A stretch of 64,000 bases of DNA from Microplitis mediator. Taxonomy: Eukaryota > Arthropoda > Insecta > Hymenoptera > Braconidae. The stretch lies in assembly GCF_029852145.1 (NCBI RefSeq), contig NC_079978.1, positions 19,139,774 through 19,203,773 of the forward strand. The letters run 5' to 3'. The position numbers were made by a program, and so were the translations under genes. Below the pieces are notes generated by a model. That model ran no database searches. It was not told the origin of the DNA and saw only the letters and a list, made by a program, of their open reading frames with translations. Shown here in pieces: positions 24,274 to 35,700 of the stretch; positions within the stretch are counted from its first letter, which is position 1, and the number at the start of each line of letters is the position of its first letter.

Positions 24274-24795
24274 GGAGAGAGTGGGGTCAATTGAATCAAT
24301 AGGCAATTGAACCAGTAAGCTTAAAAAATCGGAAAAAATAGAAAAATGAGTCGTCCTCTTGGAATTATATTTGAATACACTAAACCTTCGTTTGACCAAA
24401 ATTTGGAACCAATATGATAATTTAATTTTAAAAAATTCAAGTTTTTGTGTTTTTAGGCATCTGAACTTTTTTTTCAGCTCTTGACAAATTGTTTAATAAG
24501 TTTTTAATTTTCAAATGTAATCTTAAAATTTTTTTTGCAATACCTTCTTTCATATATTAGTCATAAATTTCTAACTTTACATCTAGTAAAATAGTTCTTG
24601 AATATTTTTTTTTAAACTAATTATTTTAATAAAATCATATGGGGTCAATTGAACCAGTACTCTCGGGGACGGTTGAACCACACGATCCACACTGTGAGCA
24701 TCAGACATGCGCGCGCATCTTGACTGAATGTGAAAAAAAGCTAAACTAACCAAGAAAAGAAATAATTATATTGACAGAAGTTGTAAAAGTGATTG

Positions 24796-25554
24796 TGTTC
24801 AGTCAAGACCCATTTCGCCTTCACCTGAGAACGCCGAGCCGCACCAATAGGTCGGCGGCACCATCGCTAATTCAAACTTACGCGCGAGATCTCAACCAAT
24901 AGGAAATTCCATCTTTTGAATAATTAGTTCCAACTTTAAATAAAAGAGTTGCGACATGAAACGCACTCATTGGCTTAAGATCTCAACGAGCTACGTGGAT
25001 TTTTCCTATTGGCTGAAATCTCGTTAGCGTCGTTCTCTAATTTTCTCATTGGTCGACCGCTCTGACGTCACAAAGAAACCGTTGTGAGGTTTCTTTTACG
25101 ACATTTTCATCATTAATAATTCTCAACGTGCTTTTGAACAGTTCACCTCGTGAAATCAAATCGCTTCGCTATTATAAAAGTTTTCTTGTGCTTTTTACGT
25201 AAATCTCCGCTCAACTACTCTCAATAATTAGCTAGTAGATCAAGGCTACTAATTATTGAGTCTAGATTAAATTGTTGCTCGCGCTTTATTAAGTATAAAT
25301 TACTTATAGCGTAATTAACCTCTACCGACCACGTGTCGATTTTATACGCGTGTTCGTTATACTGTTGCATTCGCTCGTGTACTTATTTTTCTTGTGTTGA
25401 ATTCGCTTATATTAATTAATTCTCATAATTAATAACTGTAATTAGTGTAAATAAATAGATAATTTATTTTTACTAAAGAAAGTGTACAATTTTTTGATTG
25501 CTAAAAATTACCACACCTGCACCAGATCCTCTAGTATTAATCGCTAATTTTACA
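24796..25554 (+). repeat. 5' LTR of BEL/Pao element, 759 bp
   Basis: TG...CA ends. It holds a TATA box (TATAAAAG, 25173-25180), a perfect 12-bp inverted pair CTCAATAATTAG / CTAATTATTGAG (about 25219-25260) and a polyadenylation signal AATAAA (25449-25454). These fit U3-R-U5, with transcription starting roughly 30-40 bp after the TATA box. Confidence 0.95.
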
Positions 25555-25557
25555 TTT

Positions 25558-25575
25558 TGGTCCTTCGAGCCGGAT
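25558..25575 (+). other. Primer-binding site, tRNA-Tyr type
   Basis: TGGTCCTTCGAGCCGGAT begins 3 nt after the LTR. It is the complement of a 3' tRNA end ATCCGGCTCGAAGGA plus CCA, which I recognise as insect tRNA-Tyr. It would prime minus-strand DNA synthesis. Confidence 0.8.
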
Positions 25576-25830
25576 CTGGTGTGGATTTTTACAATCAAAA
25601 ATTATCACAAATTAAAACATCTAAAAAATTGTGAGAAAAAAGTGAGTGATCAGTTTTGTGTGCAGTGAAATCGCTAAGTGCCGTGGGCATTGCTGAGCAC
25701 TACTAGAGTGCTGCCCGTGGTGATCAAAATTACACACCGGTGTAATTAAGACTCTTAGGATTTTCAAGATCGAAAACTTAGCGTCGGTTTTCACTTACCG
25801 CGTCCATTTTGTGTGCTACGTTAAATCAAG

Positions 25831-27189
25831 ATGGCCGCTGAAGCCCAAGTCGCTCTCCAAATGCAACGCATCGATACGATGCGCAACATGTCTACTCGCT
25901 TGACCGACGCCATTCTCGCTACCCAAGGTGCACCCGCTATTGATGCCGAACTCGCTATCCTCAATGATTTGTGGACCCGCTTCAACACAACTCATGAGAG
26001 GCTATATGAGGACGTACCTGAGATCATCCAGAATGAGTTTCATACTGGCAATGCTTTCCGAACCGCTAGTGAGACTTATACGTTGCTTCGAGTTCGACTT
26101 AGTGCCGCACGACCGGCTCCAGAACCCGCTCATGATGCCCATGCGGTTAATCCAGATCAAACTGCTTATTTTGGAGGTGCTCATAAATCCAACTTGCCGC
26201 AAATAAAATTACCAACGTTCCAGGGCTCATATGACGAGTGGGACTCGTTCAAGGACTTGTTCACCTCTCTCGTCATACACGAAGATTCGCTTACCGGCTC
26301 ACAAAAGATGCATTACTTGAAAACTCAGGTCAAAGGTGAAGCCGCTTCGTTACTCGCTAACCTACCCATAACTGATGACGCGTTCCAGCCCGCTTGGGAC
26401 TTATTGAATACTCGCTACACAAATCCACGTCGATTGCTCGATATGCATATCGACGATTTGTTGGACCGTCAACCGCTCACTACTCACTCCGCTGCTGATC
26501 TGGACGCGCTGTTACTCGCTAACAAAAAATCGCTGGACGCTATTACGGCCTTGGGAATCCCAATCGGTGAGTTGGACCCATTCCTAATTCGGCTAACAGT
26601 TCGTTGTTTGCCATCAGACTTGAGAGTGGACTGGATGTCATCGCTTGGGTTGTCCAATGAATTTCCCACGTACAAGCAACTCCACGATATGCTGAAAGCA
26701 AAGGTTCGTGCGTGGGAAAATTCGGAAATTGGAGCCACTGTATCCACCTCAGCTCAATTAAAACCAGCCACGGAAAGACCACCAGCATCACGAACTTACT
26801 CTAGGTCTGCCGCTACTGGCAAGACAGGAGGCGCCACAAGTAAATCCGCTACCCCCTCTAATGCATCTACATCGAGAGGAGGCGCTAGTTACAACGCTTT
26901 CACTCCGAAAGAGAAGACGAGTGAACCAGGACTGTGTCCGATTTGTAAGCAAAAGCACTTCGTGCTGTTTTGCCCAACCTACCAGCAAGCAACGCCACAA
27001 AACCGGAAGATGATAGTTTATCACTACCGGCTGTGCTACAACTGCTTGGGACGCCACCGCTTCGCTGACTGCAAGACTGAGCAGAGATGCCAACACTGTC
27101 AGAAGCCGCATCACACGTCAACGCACATTGATGAGACTGCCGCTAAATCGGTACAGGAACCTGCCGTACCGACTCCAGGTAACAAATAG
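25831..27189 (+). CDS. gag: BEL/Pao Gag (452 aa, unspliced form)
   Basis: The start ATG follows a 255-nt leader after the primer site. An N-terminal helical region is followed by the DUF1759-type Gag domain at about residues 122-280 (L-P-x-I-x-L-P-x-F-x-G, then W-D-S-F-K-D-L-F). A basic, Ser/Thr-rich linker follows. Cysteine-histidine knuckles come next: C-P-I-C-K-Q-K-H then C at about 370-382, and C-Y-N-C-L-G-R-H-R-F-A-D-C then C-Q-H-C with a closing H-H. Gag packages the genomic RNA and forms the particle. The frame ends at TAG 27187-27189, which lies inside a small intron (27179-27241), so this form comes from unspliced RNA. Codons and non-coding parts alike are saturated with CGCT. Confidence 0.93.
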   Translation: MAAEAQVALQMQRIDTMRNMSTRLTDAILATQGAPAIDAELAILNDLWTRFNTTHERLYEDVPEIIQNEFHTGNAFRTASETYTLLRVRLSAARPAPEPAHDAHAVNPDQTAYFGGAHKSNLPQIKLPTFQGSYDEWDSFKDLFTSLVIHEDSLTGSQKMHYLKTQVKGEAASLLANLPITDDAFQPAWDLLNTRYTNPRRLLDMHIDDLLDRQPLTTHSAADLDALLLANKKSLDAITALGIPIGELDPFLIRLTVRCLPSDLRVDWMSSLGLSNEFPTYKQLHDMLKAKVRAWENSEIGATVSTSAQLKPATERPPASRTYSRSAATGKTGGATSKSATPSNASTSRGGASYNAFTPKEKTSEPGLCPICKQKHFVLFCPTYQQATPQNRKMIVYHYRLCYNCLGRHRFADCKTEQRCQHCQKPHHTSTHIDETAAKSVQEPAVPTPGNK

Positions 27190-27241
27190 TTCCAGTTTTG
27201 GTAACTTTTGTTTTGAATTCGCTAACCTAGTCTGCTTTCAG
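27179..27241 (+). other. 63-nt intron joining gag to pol
   Basis: Donor GTAACA directly after codon position 1 (27178), acceptor CTGCTTTCAG ending at 27241 with a short pyrimidine tract. Its length is a multiple of three and it contains the gag stop plus further in-frame stops. Removal keeps gag and pol in one frame (phase 1). Splicing is inferred from sequence, not observed. Confidence 0.7.
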
Positions 27242-30200
27242 CTCATTCGCTCAATGTATTACTCGCTACCGCGCTCGTTAAGTTGAATTCGCTATCAGGA
27301 AGTACATGTACTGCCCGTGTACTTATTGATCAAGGATCGGAGTTATCCTTTGTGACGCATTCGCTAATTAAGAAGTTGGATATACCGCTAAACAAGGCAG
27401 CTATACCATTACGAGGGATTGGTAATATGTCAGCTGGACATTCACTTGGATCATGCCAGGTGTCGCTGCATTCGCTACATAGTTCCGCTTCTATTACTAT
27501 CCAAGCTCATGTGCTTGCTCTATTGACGGTGAACTTGCCGTCATTCACGCTAACCAACAAGAAATGGCCGCACATAAACGGTCTACAACTCGCTGATCCA
27601 GACTTCTTAACATCTCGACCTATTGACATCATTCTGGGTGCAGCACCAGCTGCACACATAATCAACGCTAAAATAAGGAAGGGTAATGACAATGACCCAA
27701 TCGCTCAGTCAACGACGCTTGGCTGGATCATCTATGGATCTGTGGACACCGCTACATCTAAATTGACAGCTTATGGTCATCATGTCACTGTTGATGATCA
27801 ACTACAAGACTTGCTGAGCAAGTTTTGGTACCAAGAAGAACCACAGACAGAATTCGCTATACACTACAATGAAGATGAGGAAAAGTGTGAACAACACTTT
27901 GTAAAAACACACTACAGACAGACTGATGGTCGATATGTCGTTCGCTTGCCGCTTAAATCCTCTCCAAGTCAACTGGGTGACTCGCTACGAGCTGCGCAAT
28001 ACGCTTTACTTCGTCTTCGCAAACGTCTGGACAAAGATCCAATCTACAAGAAGCTATACTACGACTTCCTGAAGGAATATGAAGACTTGGGACACATGAG
28101 ACGCGTAAAATTAAAGGAGTTACCACCAAATAGCTACATGTTACCTCATCATGGGGTACTCAAAGAACAGAGCACTACCACCAAGCTCAGGGTGGTATTC
28201 AATGGGTCATGGAAAACGACATCAGGCGTATCCATCAACGAGATACTCCATGTGGGCCCCAAGATTCAAGTTGACATCAGTGATGTACTGATTCGAATTC
28301 GCTGTCACCGCTATCTATTCGCTACTGACGTAACTAAGATGTTTCGTCAGATTGCAGTTGACAAGGAAGATCATCATCTACAGTGCATACTCTGGTTTGA
28401 CGAAGAGGACCTACCAACAGTATTTGCACTCGCTACGGTTACATATGGAACAACATCAGCTCCATATCTCGCTGGAAGAGCACTTTTACAACTCGCTGAA
28501 GATGAAGGAAATAAATTTCCTAAAGCTGTTGAACCGCTGACAAACACTCGCTACGTTGATGACATCTATGGAGGCGCAGATGAACTCGCTGAGGCAATTG
28601 AAGTTGCTCTCGATACAAAAAATATGTGTGCCGCAGGATGCTTCCCGCTTGCAAAATGGGCAAGTAATTCAACAGAATTACTGTCTCAAGTCGCTCCAGT
28701 TGAAACCCAAGAAGATACACCACGAGAACTTGGGGATACTACAGTAAAAGTGCTCGGGTTAACCTGGAATTCTACTCAAGATAAATTCCAGTTTGGTTAT
28801 TCGCTACCAGAAGCATCTCCAACTACTAAACGCACAATTTTATCTGAAATTGCTCGCTTGTTCGACCCGCTTGGGTTTTTGGCACCCATCATCGTAAGAG
28901 CCAAGATGTTCATGCAGAAGCTGTGGCTGCAGAACTTCGATTGGGATGCTACGCTATCACCGTTGCTTCTTCAAGAATGGAATTTGTTTCGAGATGAACT
29001 ACATCAGATCTCGAAGATTCAGATACCTCGCTGGAATCATGTAAGAACTGGTGTATCAATAGAATTACATGGATTCTCTGACGCTTCGCAACTCGCTATG
29101 GCTGCTGTCGTCTACTTAAAAGTTACTGACGCTACTGGATGCTCCAATATTTCGCTAGTGTGTGCCAAAACACAAGTTGCACCACTGAAACCAATTTCAA
29201 TACCAAGAATGGAGCTCAACGCCGCTGTCTTACTCGCTCAACTGGTACTCTACGTGAAGAAGGTCTTGAAGCTTGAAAACGTACCAATTTTCATGTGGAC
29301 AGACTCCGCTGTATCCTTAACGTGGATACGAAACAACCCCGCTAGATGGAAAGTCTACATTCGCAACAGAGTTACCAAGATTCAAGAATCGCTACCAAGT
29401 GTCAACTGGGATTTTGTTCCTGGGAAACTTAATCCAGCTGACTGCGCTTCAAGAGGTTTAACAGCAGCCAAACTGGAACAGCATTCGCTATGGTGGACGG
29501 GACCTAAGTGGCTCAGTCAATCAAAAGAAAACTGGCCATCTTTTGACATCCCTACTCAGACGGTATCACATCTTGAAGAACGTCCAGGTCTGGTTTTTAC
29601 CATCTTCAAGGCAGATTCACACCCGCTACATACGCTATTGGACAAATTCTCTAAGTTGTCACCACTACTTCGCACGCTTGGAATCTGTCTTCGTGCCATC
29701 GCTAAATTTAAAAAAGTGCCACAGTCCACACTGGCCACACCACTCTCTACAGTTGACCTGGAACTCGCTAAGATTTTGCTGATCAAGTATACGCAAAGTC
29801 AGTATTATTCGCAGGAGCTGAAACTACTGAAAGATGGTGATTCTCTACATCGAAACCATCGTCTCGCTAAATTGATTCCCTACGTCGACTACAATGGAGT
29901 CCTCAGAGTCGGCGGTCGCTTGAAGAATTCGCTACTGGATGATGATCAAAAAAATCCAGCTATTTTACCACGATCATCACGACTAAGTACGCTACTGATA
30001 GAACATTCGCATCAAAAGACATTCCATGGGGGAACTCAATTGACACTCGCTGATCTACGGAGATCTGTCTGGATAGAAGGTGGGCGCGTTCCAGTCAGGT
30101 CTCATATTCTTCGCTGCGTCGTGTGCACGAGACATAGAGGTGTTCGTGCACAACAACTAATGGGACAATTGCCATCCGCTCGTGTAAGACCATCTAAAGC

Positions 30201-31209
30201 ATTCTTGCACACTGGAATAGACTACGCTGGGCCAGTAACACTGAAGACATTTCAAGGTCGAGGTGCGAAAACCTATAAGGGTTGGATCGCTGTTTTTGTA
30301 TGTCTCGCTACGTCCGCTATACACATTGAAATTGTCACCGACTATTCTACTGACGCTTTCGTCGCAGCATTCAGAAGATTCACTAGTAGGAGAGGCGCCT
30401 GCAGTACCCTATACTCGGACTGTGGTACAAATTTTGTAGGAGCAGACGCCACGCTAAAGAGAGAATTCGCAGCAGGATCAAAACAGCTACGGGAACTTCA
30501 GTATTTACTCGCTACAGATGGCACAGACTGGAAGTTCAACCCGCCAAGTGCTCCCCACTTTGGTGGCAAGTGGGAAGCAGCCGTCAAGTCAATCAAGTTC
30601 CATCTTATTCGAACTATTGGTGAATCGCTATTGACTTACGACCAACTCGCTACAGTGTTAACACAGATTGAAGCTGTGCTTAATTCAAGACCGATCGCTC
30701 CGCTATCCGAAGATCCTGCAGACTTAACCGCTTTGACTCCTGGACACTTTCTCATCGGCGAGCCTCTAATCGCTGTGCCAGGACCTTCGCTACTTGAAAA
30801 CAACACCGCTACGTTGTCACGCTGGCAACAATTACAACAAATGTTCCAGACATTTTGGACAAGATGGTCGTCTGAATACTTACAACGACATCAATCAATA
30901 TCGAAGTGGCATCATCCATCAAACATCATCAAAGTGGGCTCATTAGTCCTGCTGACTGATGAGAGGTTCCCACCATCAAAATGGCCACTCGCTAGAGTAC
31001 TCGCTCTACATCCAGGACGAGATGGGTTGACTCGAGTAGTCACCCTGAAGACCGCTACAACTGAACTTGTTCGACCAATCGCTAAACTGTGCGTGCTGCC
31101 AGTTCACTCTCCAGATGACAATCCTGTCGACACCGTCGCCAGCGCTGGGGAGAATGTTCAGTCAAGACCCATTTCGCCTTCACCTGAGAACGCCGAGCCG
31201 CACCAATAG
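27242..31209 (+). CDS. pol: BEL/Pao Pol: protease, RT, RNase H, integrase
   Basis: Open for 1,321 codons after the intron; with the upstream gag exon the predicted polyprotein is 1,771 aa. Domains in order: aspartic protease (D-Q-G-S, DUF1758 type); reverse transcriptase with F-A-T-D-V-T-K-M-F-R-Q-I and catalytic Y-V-D-D; RNase H-like region with G-F-S-D-A-S and W-T-D-S; integrase zinc-binding H-H-C-C (H...F-H-G-G...C-V-V-C); D-D-E core with T-G-I-D-Y-A-G-P, Y-S-D-C-G-T-N-F and F-G-G-K-W-E-A; DUF5641-like C-terminus with V-G-S-L-V-L-L. Every catalytic motif looks intact, with no frameshift. The last 18 codons and the stop lie inside the 3' LTR (which starts at 31155), and the polypurine tract is coding. 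Confidence 0.94.
31147..31154 (+). other. Polypurine tract
   Basis: GGGGAGAA ends exactly at the first base of the 3' LTR; it would prime plus-strand synthesis. It overlaps the pol reading frame. Confidence 0.8.
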
Positions 31210-31913
31210 GTCGGCGGCACCATCGCTAATTCAAACTTACGCGCGAGATCTCAACCAATAGGAAATTCCATCTTTTGAATAATTAGTTCCAACTTTAAAT
31301 AAAAGAGTTGCGACATGAAACGCACTCATTGGCTTAAGATCTCAACGAGCTACGTGGATTTTTCCTATTGGCTGAAATCTCGTTAGCGTCGTTCTCTAAT
31401 TTTCTCATTGGTCGACCGCTCTGACGTCACAAAGAAACCGTTGTGAGGTTTCTTTTACGACATTTTCATCATTAATAATTCTCAACGTGCTTTTGAACAG
31501 TTCACCTCGTGAAATCAAATCGCTTCGCTATTATAAAAGTTTTCTTGTGCTTTTTACGTAAATCTCCGCTCAACTACTCTCAATAATTAGCTAGTAGATC
31601 AAGGCTACTAATTATTGAGTCTAGATTAAATTGTTGCTCGCGCTTTATTAAGTATAAATTACTTATAGCGTAATTAACCTCTACCGACCACGTGTCGATT
31701 TTATACGCGTGTTCGTTATACTGTTGCATTCGCTCGTGTACTTATTTTTCTTGTGTTGAATTCGCTTATATTAATTAATTCTCATAATTAATAACTGTAA
31801 TTAGTGTAAATAAATAGATAATTTATTTTTACTAAAGAAAGTGTACAATTTTTTGATTGCTAAAAATTACCACACCTGCACCAGATCCTCTAGTATTAAT
31901 CGCTAATTTTACA
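31155..31913 (+). repeat. 3' LTR of BEL/Pao element, 759 bp
   Basis: Same length as the 5' LTR, and I see no mismatch in a line-by-line reading. Its first 55 bp encode the end of pol. Confidence 0.95.
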
Positions 31914-32285
31914 GATTGTTATAACATATAATGTTATATAAAATGATCAATATTATTAGAAGTATTGTAATTTCAGTTTTAAGCTGTAATGAATAGTAAA
32001 TTATTCATTAAAGTCATTCGTTTGTGGTTCTAATACTCTTGGTTTAATTGTCCCCGACTAGTGGTTCAGTTGCCCTCGCAAAGGGGACGATTGAACCATT
32101 TGATGCAGTTGTACAATTTCGTATTTATTAAAAATTTTCATAATTTGTTAAGTTATGTGCTTAGAAGAAATGATAGTCTATAAAATAAAGTATAATTTCG
32201 TAAAAAAAAATTATCATTTTGCTTTTATTCATCTAAAAAAAAAAAGTTAAAGTATTTTTGGTTCAATTGACCCCACCTTCCCCTA

Positions 32286-32747
32286 CTTTACCGAATGTTT
32301 CGAAGACTATATCAAATCTTTGTCTTTATAGAGTCTATTTTTGAATACTGTATAAGTAATCCTGATCGGTACGTTGGTTTCTGTAATGTCGTCATCAAAA
32401 CATTTGAGAAATTACTTTGTTTTCAATTTATTTGAGATCTCATCCAAAATGAGTTTTCTATACAATTGAACCCCTCTCCAGTAGAAGTTATCATTGAAAA
32501 AACTTTTTATTAAGGAAAACACATGCGTGAAATATTTGATCAATACGTCAATTTAGCAAACGTTGATATTTATCCAAATTTGACAATTCATATCCATAAA
32601 TATTATCAGTATTCCTGTAAAGGTTACATATGTTAGGTAATAAAAAAAAATATTTGTGTTGACTGGGGTTAATAATATATTTTATTGACTGAATACATCG
32701 AATAGTTTATTGAATCTCCAAAATGTTTATCGAATCATTATCACAAT
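32286..32747. other. IR2 3'-flank
   Basis: Homologous to the spacers between the other IR genes (shared words ATATGTTAGG, AATAATATATTTTATTGACT). It contains the IR2 polyadenylation signal AATAAA on the minus strand near 32684. Otherwise non-coding. Confidence 0.6.
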
Positions 32748-35700
32748 TTATATAAAATTTCGGTCCACATACTCAAATAATTGTCGGAATTGGAAGACTT
32801 CAATGCGCATAATAATTACAATTGCCCTCCATAATCTTTTATCAGTACTTTTACTAATTCTGCTAATCGATTCAAGAACAAAACTCGCTAATGAAAAGAT
32901 CAAACCGATTGACAGTAAAATAAATGCAAAGGTGACATCTTCAAATTCTACTGGCCGGAAATAATTATGCGTTGATTTATCATTTCTTCCACTATATTTG
33001 GCTACTACTGCTTTTAGTACTTGTTTCTTCCATTTATCGTAAATTTGTGATTGGTGTAAACGCATGACAAAATCATTAATGCGATCCTTTAATGGCCAAC
33101 TATCACGCATTGTCAGTGATGCGAAATAAAACATTAAACTATGCGCAGGAGAGTGCAATTTGTATTTAGCAATTATGACTTCATAATTTTCTTCGGAACC
33201 AATACAAGCAATAGATTCACTGGTGTGAATATTTTCGATACAATCCGAATCGCGAAATATAATTTTATTTAGCAACAATGGATCTGTAATATACTCTATA
33301 CATCCAACATCAGCATAAATTACTGTATAACGCGGGTCTTTTAGATCATCTAGAGTCTCAACATTTTTTCTGTACTCGGGTTTTGTCAAAAATGCCGCCA
33401 GATTGCCAGAAAATGTCGCCTGCATTATCAAAAAATATAAAAATATTACAGAAAAAAATATTCGAATCTTTGCTGTGTCCATTCGGGTGTTAATCGAATT
33501 ATTCGTCAGCAGTCTCAGGCACTCGAAAATGGCAAACGATAATCTTGAGTTATTTTTTGTTCTGGTTGATAAATAAATAACAATAAAAACCATCAGCAGG
33601 ATAACTGTTGTTGCAAAGATAGTCAACCAGCCATAGAAATTAAACATTTTTTCCAGTGGTGTCATTAGTCCGCGATTGTGGGTCACTATAATCTCATGAG
33701 CAAATGACATTGGAAATGACAAATAATAATGATTGCAAAGAGTTATCGATTCATTATGCGGAGAATATGTAACGGGATGTAATATCAAATCTACTGAATG
33801 ATTATAAAGCAAAGTAAGGTCGATGCTATTGAGGTCGTTGGTAGCAAAAGCATAAGTTACGTCTAGTGATATATTCAAAAAATCTATCAACCACCGTCCA
33901 ACCTTTCCCATTTTTAGACCCAATCTTTCGAATAAATAATAAGGATGACTATTTCTAGGCATATACTCTTCAACAGGGCCACTTAAGTCACGTGATGCTC
34001 GTAGTACTTTTATTGTGTAGGTATCGAATTTTTTTGTACGATCGAATATTATATTACCACACATATTTGAACCTGTTTAAAATAAATATCAGTATTACTT
34101 TTTATTACAGACATCTTGGGCAGCATTCTACTTTGAGCGTTCGAGACGAAGCTATTTTTATGAATTTTTAATGAACACAGATATGCATGTAGAGCTTATT
34201 GGGCTTACTTAATACACCATTGAAATACATATAAAAAAATTTCATTATATATTTCATTCACTTTTAACATAAAAAATCATCTTTCGAATACAACGCTTCG
34301 ATTAGTATGTAGGTCTGCGGTCGGTGTTAAAATTTCAAAAATGGATAATCTGAATCAGAAAATTTCTGGCTTTTCGATTCAATACTCTCTTAAAATGAAC
34401 CAGTGAAATTTCACTGATTTTCCAGTGAAATCTACTGATTCTCCAGTGAAATCCACTGGTTCAACCAGTGAATCGAGCGGTCACTGGATCAACAAGTGAA
34501 ATTCACTGATTCAACCAGTGAACTAAGATGATCGCTTGGCTCACTGGTTGAACCAGTGAAATTCACTGGTTAAACCAGTGATACGCCGGTGTACTACATA
34601 AATATAAACACAATAGGTTAGATTAATTTTATTTTATCATAAACGTTTATTTAAAAACAAAGTGAACTAAAAGAGTCTTAATAACAATTATATTTAATTA
34701 AAAATTATTTTGTAATAAAATAAATAATATTTATTAGGATTTATAAAAATTTAATTTGTTTCCATTTTCAATGGGCTTTTTATATTGTTTAGTTTTAAAA
34801 TTATGTCATTCATTTTTGAGGTTAGCTCCAAGCTATTGAAATTACTCCAAAGTTATTTATTTTTAAACTCTGTAAAAATTGTGGCATATAATTATTATTG
34901 TTATATAAAAGTTACACGGAAAGAAAATTATAGCAGCGGTTCCCATAATTTTGTGAAATTTTTTCCTATACCATCATAGGAATTACGACCATAAATTATG
35001 GGAGCGGTTCCTATAATTATAGGAATGTTTCCCATAATTATAGGAATAGTTCCTATAATTATGGGAATGATACCCATAACATTATAGGAATGGTTCCTAT
35101 AATTATAGGAATGGTTCCTATAATTTATAGGAATACTTTCTATAATATTATGGGAATCATTCCTATAATTTATGGGAATAGTTCCTATAAATTATAGGAA
35201 CCATTCCCATAAATTATAGGAACCATTCCCATAATATTATGGGAATGGTTCCTATAATAGTATGGGAACTATTCCCAGAATGCAATTGGAATGGTTCCCA
35301 TATCATTATGGGAACCATTCCTATAATATTATGGGAATGGTTCCCATATTATCATGAAAAAATTAATTTAAAGAAAAGTGTGGTAATCACTTCTACAACA
35401 CACAGAAATATTATTAAACATATAAACAAAAATTCAAACATTGAAAAAAAAATCGTATTTGGCAAAAAACGTTAAAATTTTTAACAAGAATTTTTTGTCA
35501 GCACATAACATTCAAGAAAATTCAAATTTTGGGAAATTTCTACACTATTGTGCAAAAAAAAAATTTAATGATATTATAGGAATGGTTCCCATAACATTAT
35601 GGGAATAGTTCCCATAATATTATAGGAATAGTTCCTATACCAATATTGGAACCATTCCCATAATAGTATGGGAATGATTCCCATACCATTATGGGAATGG

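Larger units (their letters stand above)
24791..31918 (+). mobile_element. Full-length BEL/Pao LTR retrotransposon
   Basis: Complete structure: 5-bp target duplication GATTG (24791-24795 and 31914-31918), 759-bp LTRs starting TG and ending CA, primer-binding site, gag, pol with protease, reverse transcriptase, RNase H and integrase in BEL/Pao order, polypurine tract and 3' LTR. No envelope-like frame follows pol. The LTRs look identical line by line and the frames are open, so insertion was recent. The empty site is visible in the sister MITE near 49175, which reads AGTAATTGTTATTACAG without interruption. Confidence 0.96.
24274..32283. mobile_element. MITE split by the BEL/Pao insertion, GGGGTCAATTGAACC family
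   Basis: The left end GGAGAGAGTGGGGTCAATTG (24274) and right end TTCAATTGACCCCACCTTCC (to 32283) are inverted repeats flanked by TA. Removing the retrotransposon and one target copy leaves ~890 bp, matching the second copy at 47321-49536 once its own nested insertion is removed. The interior is non-coding. Confidence 0.8.
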
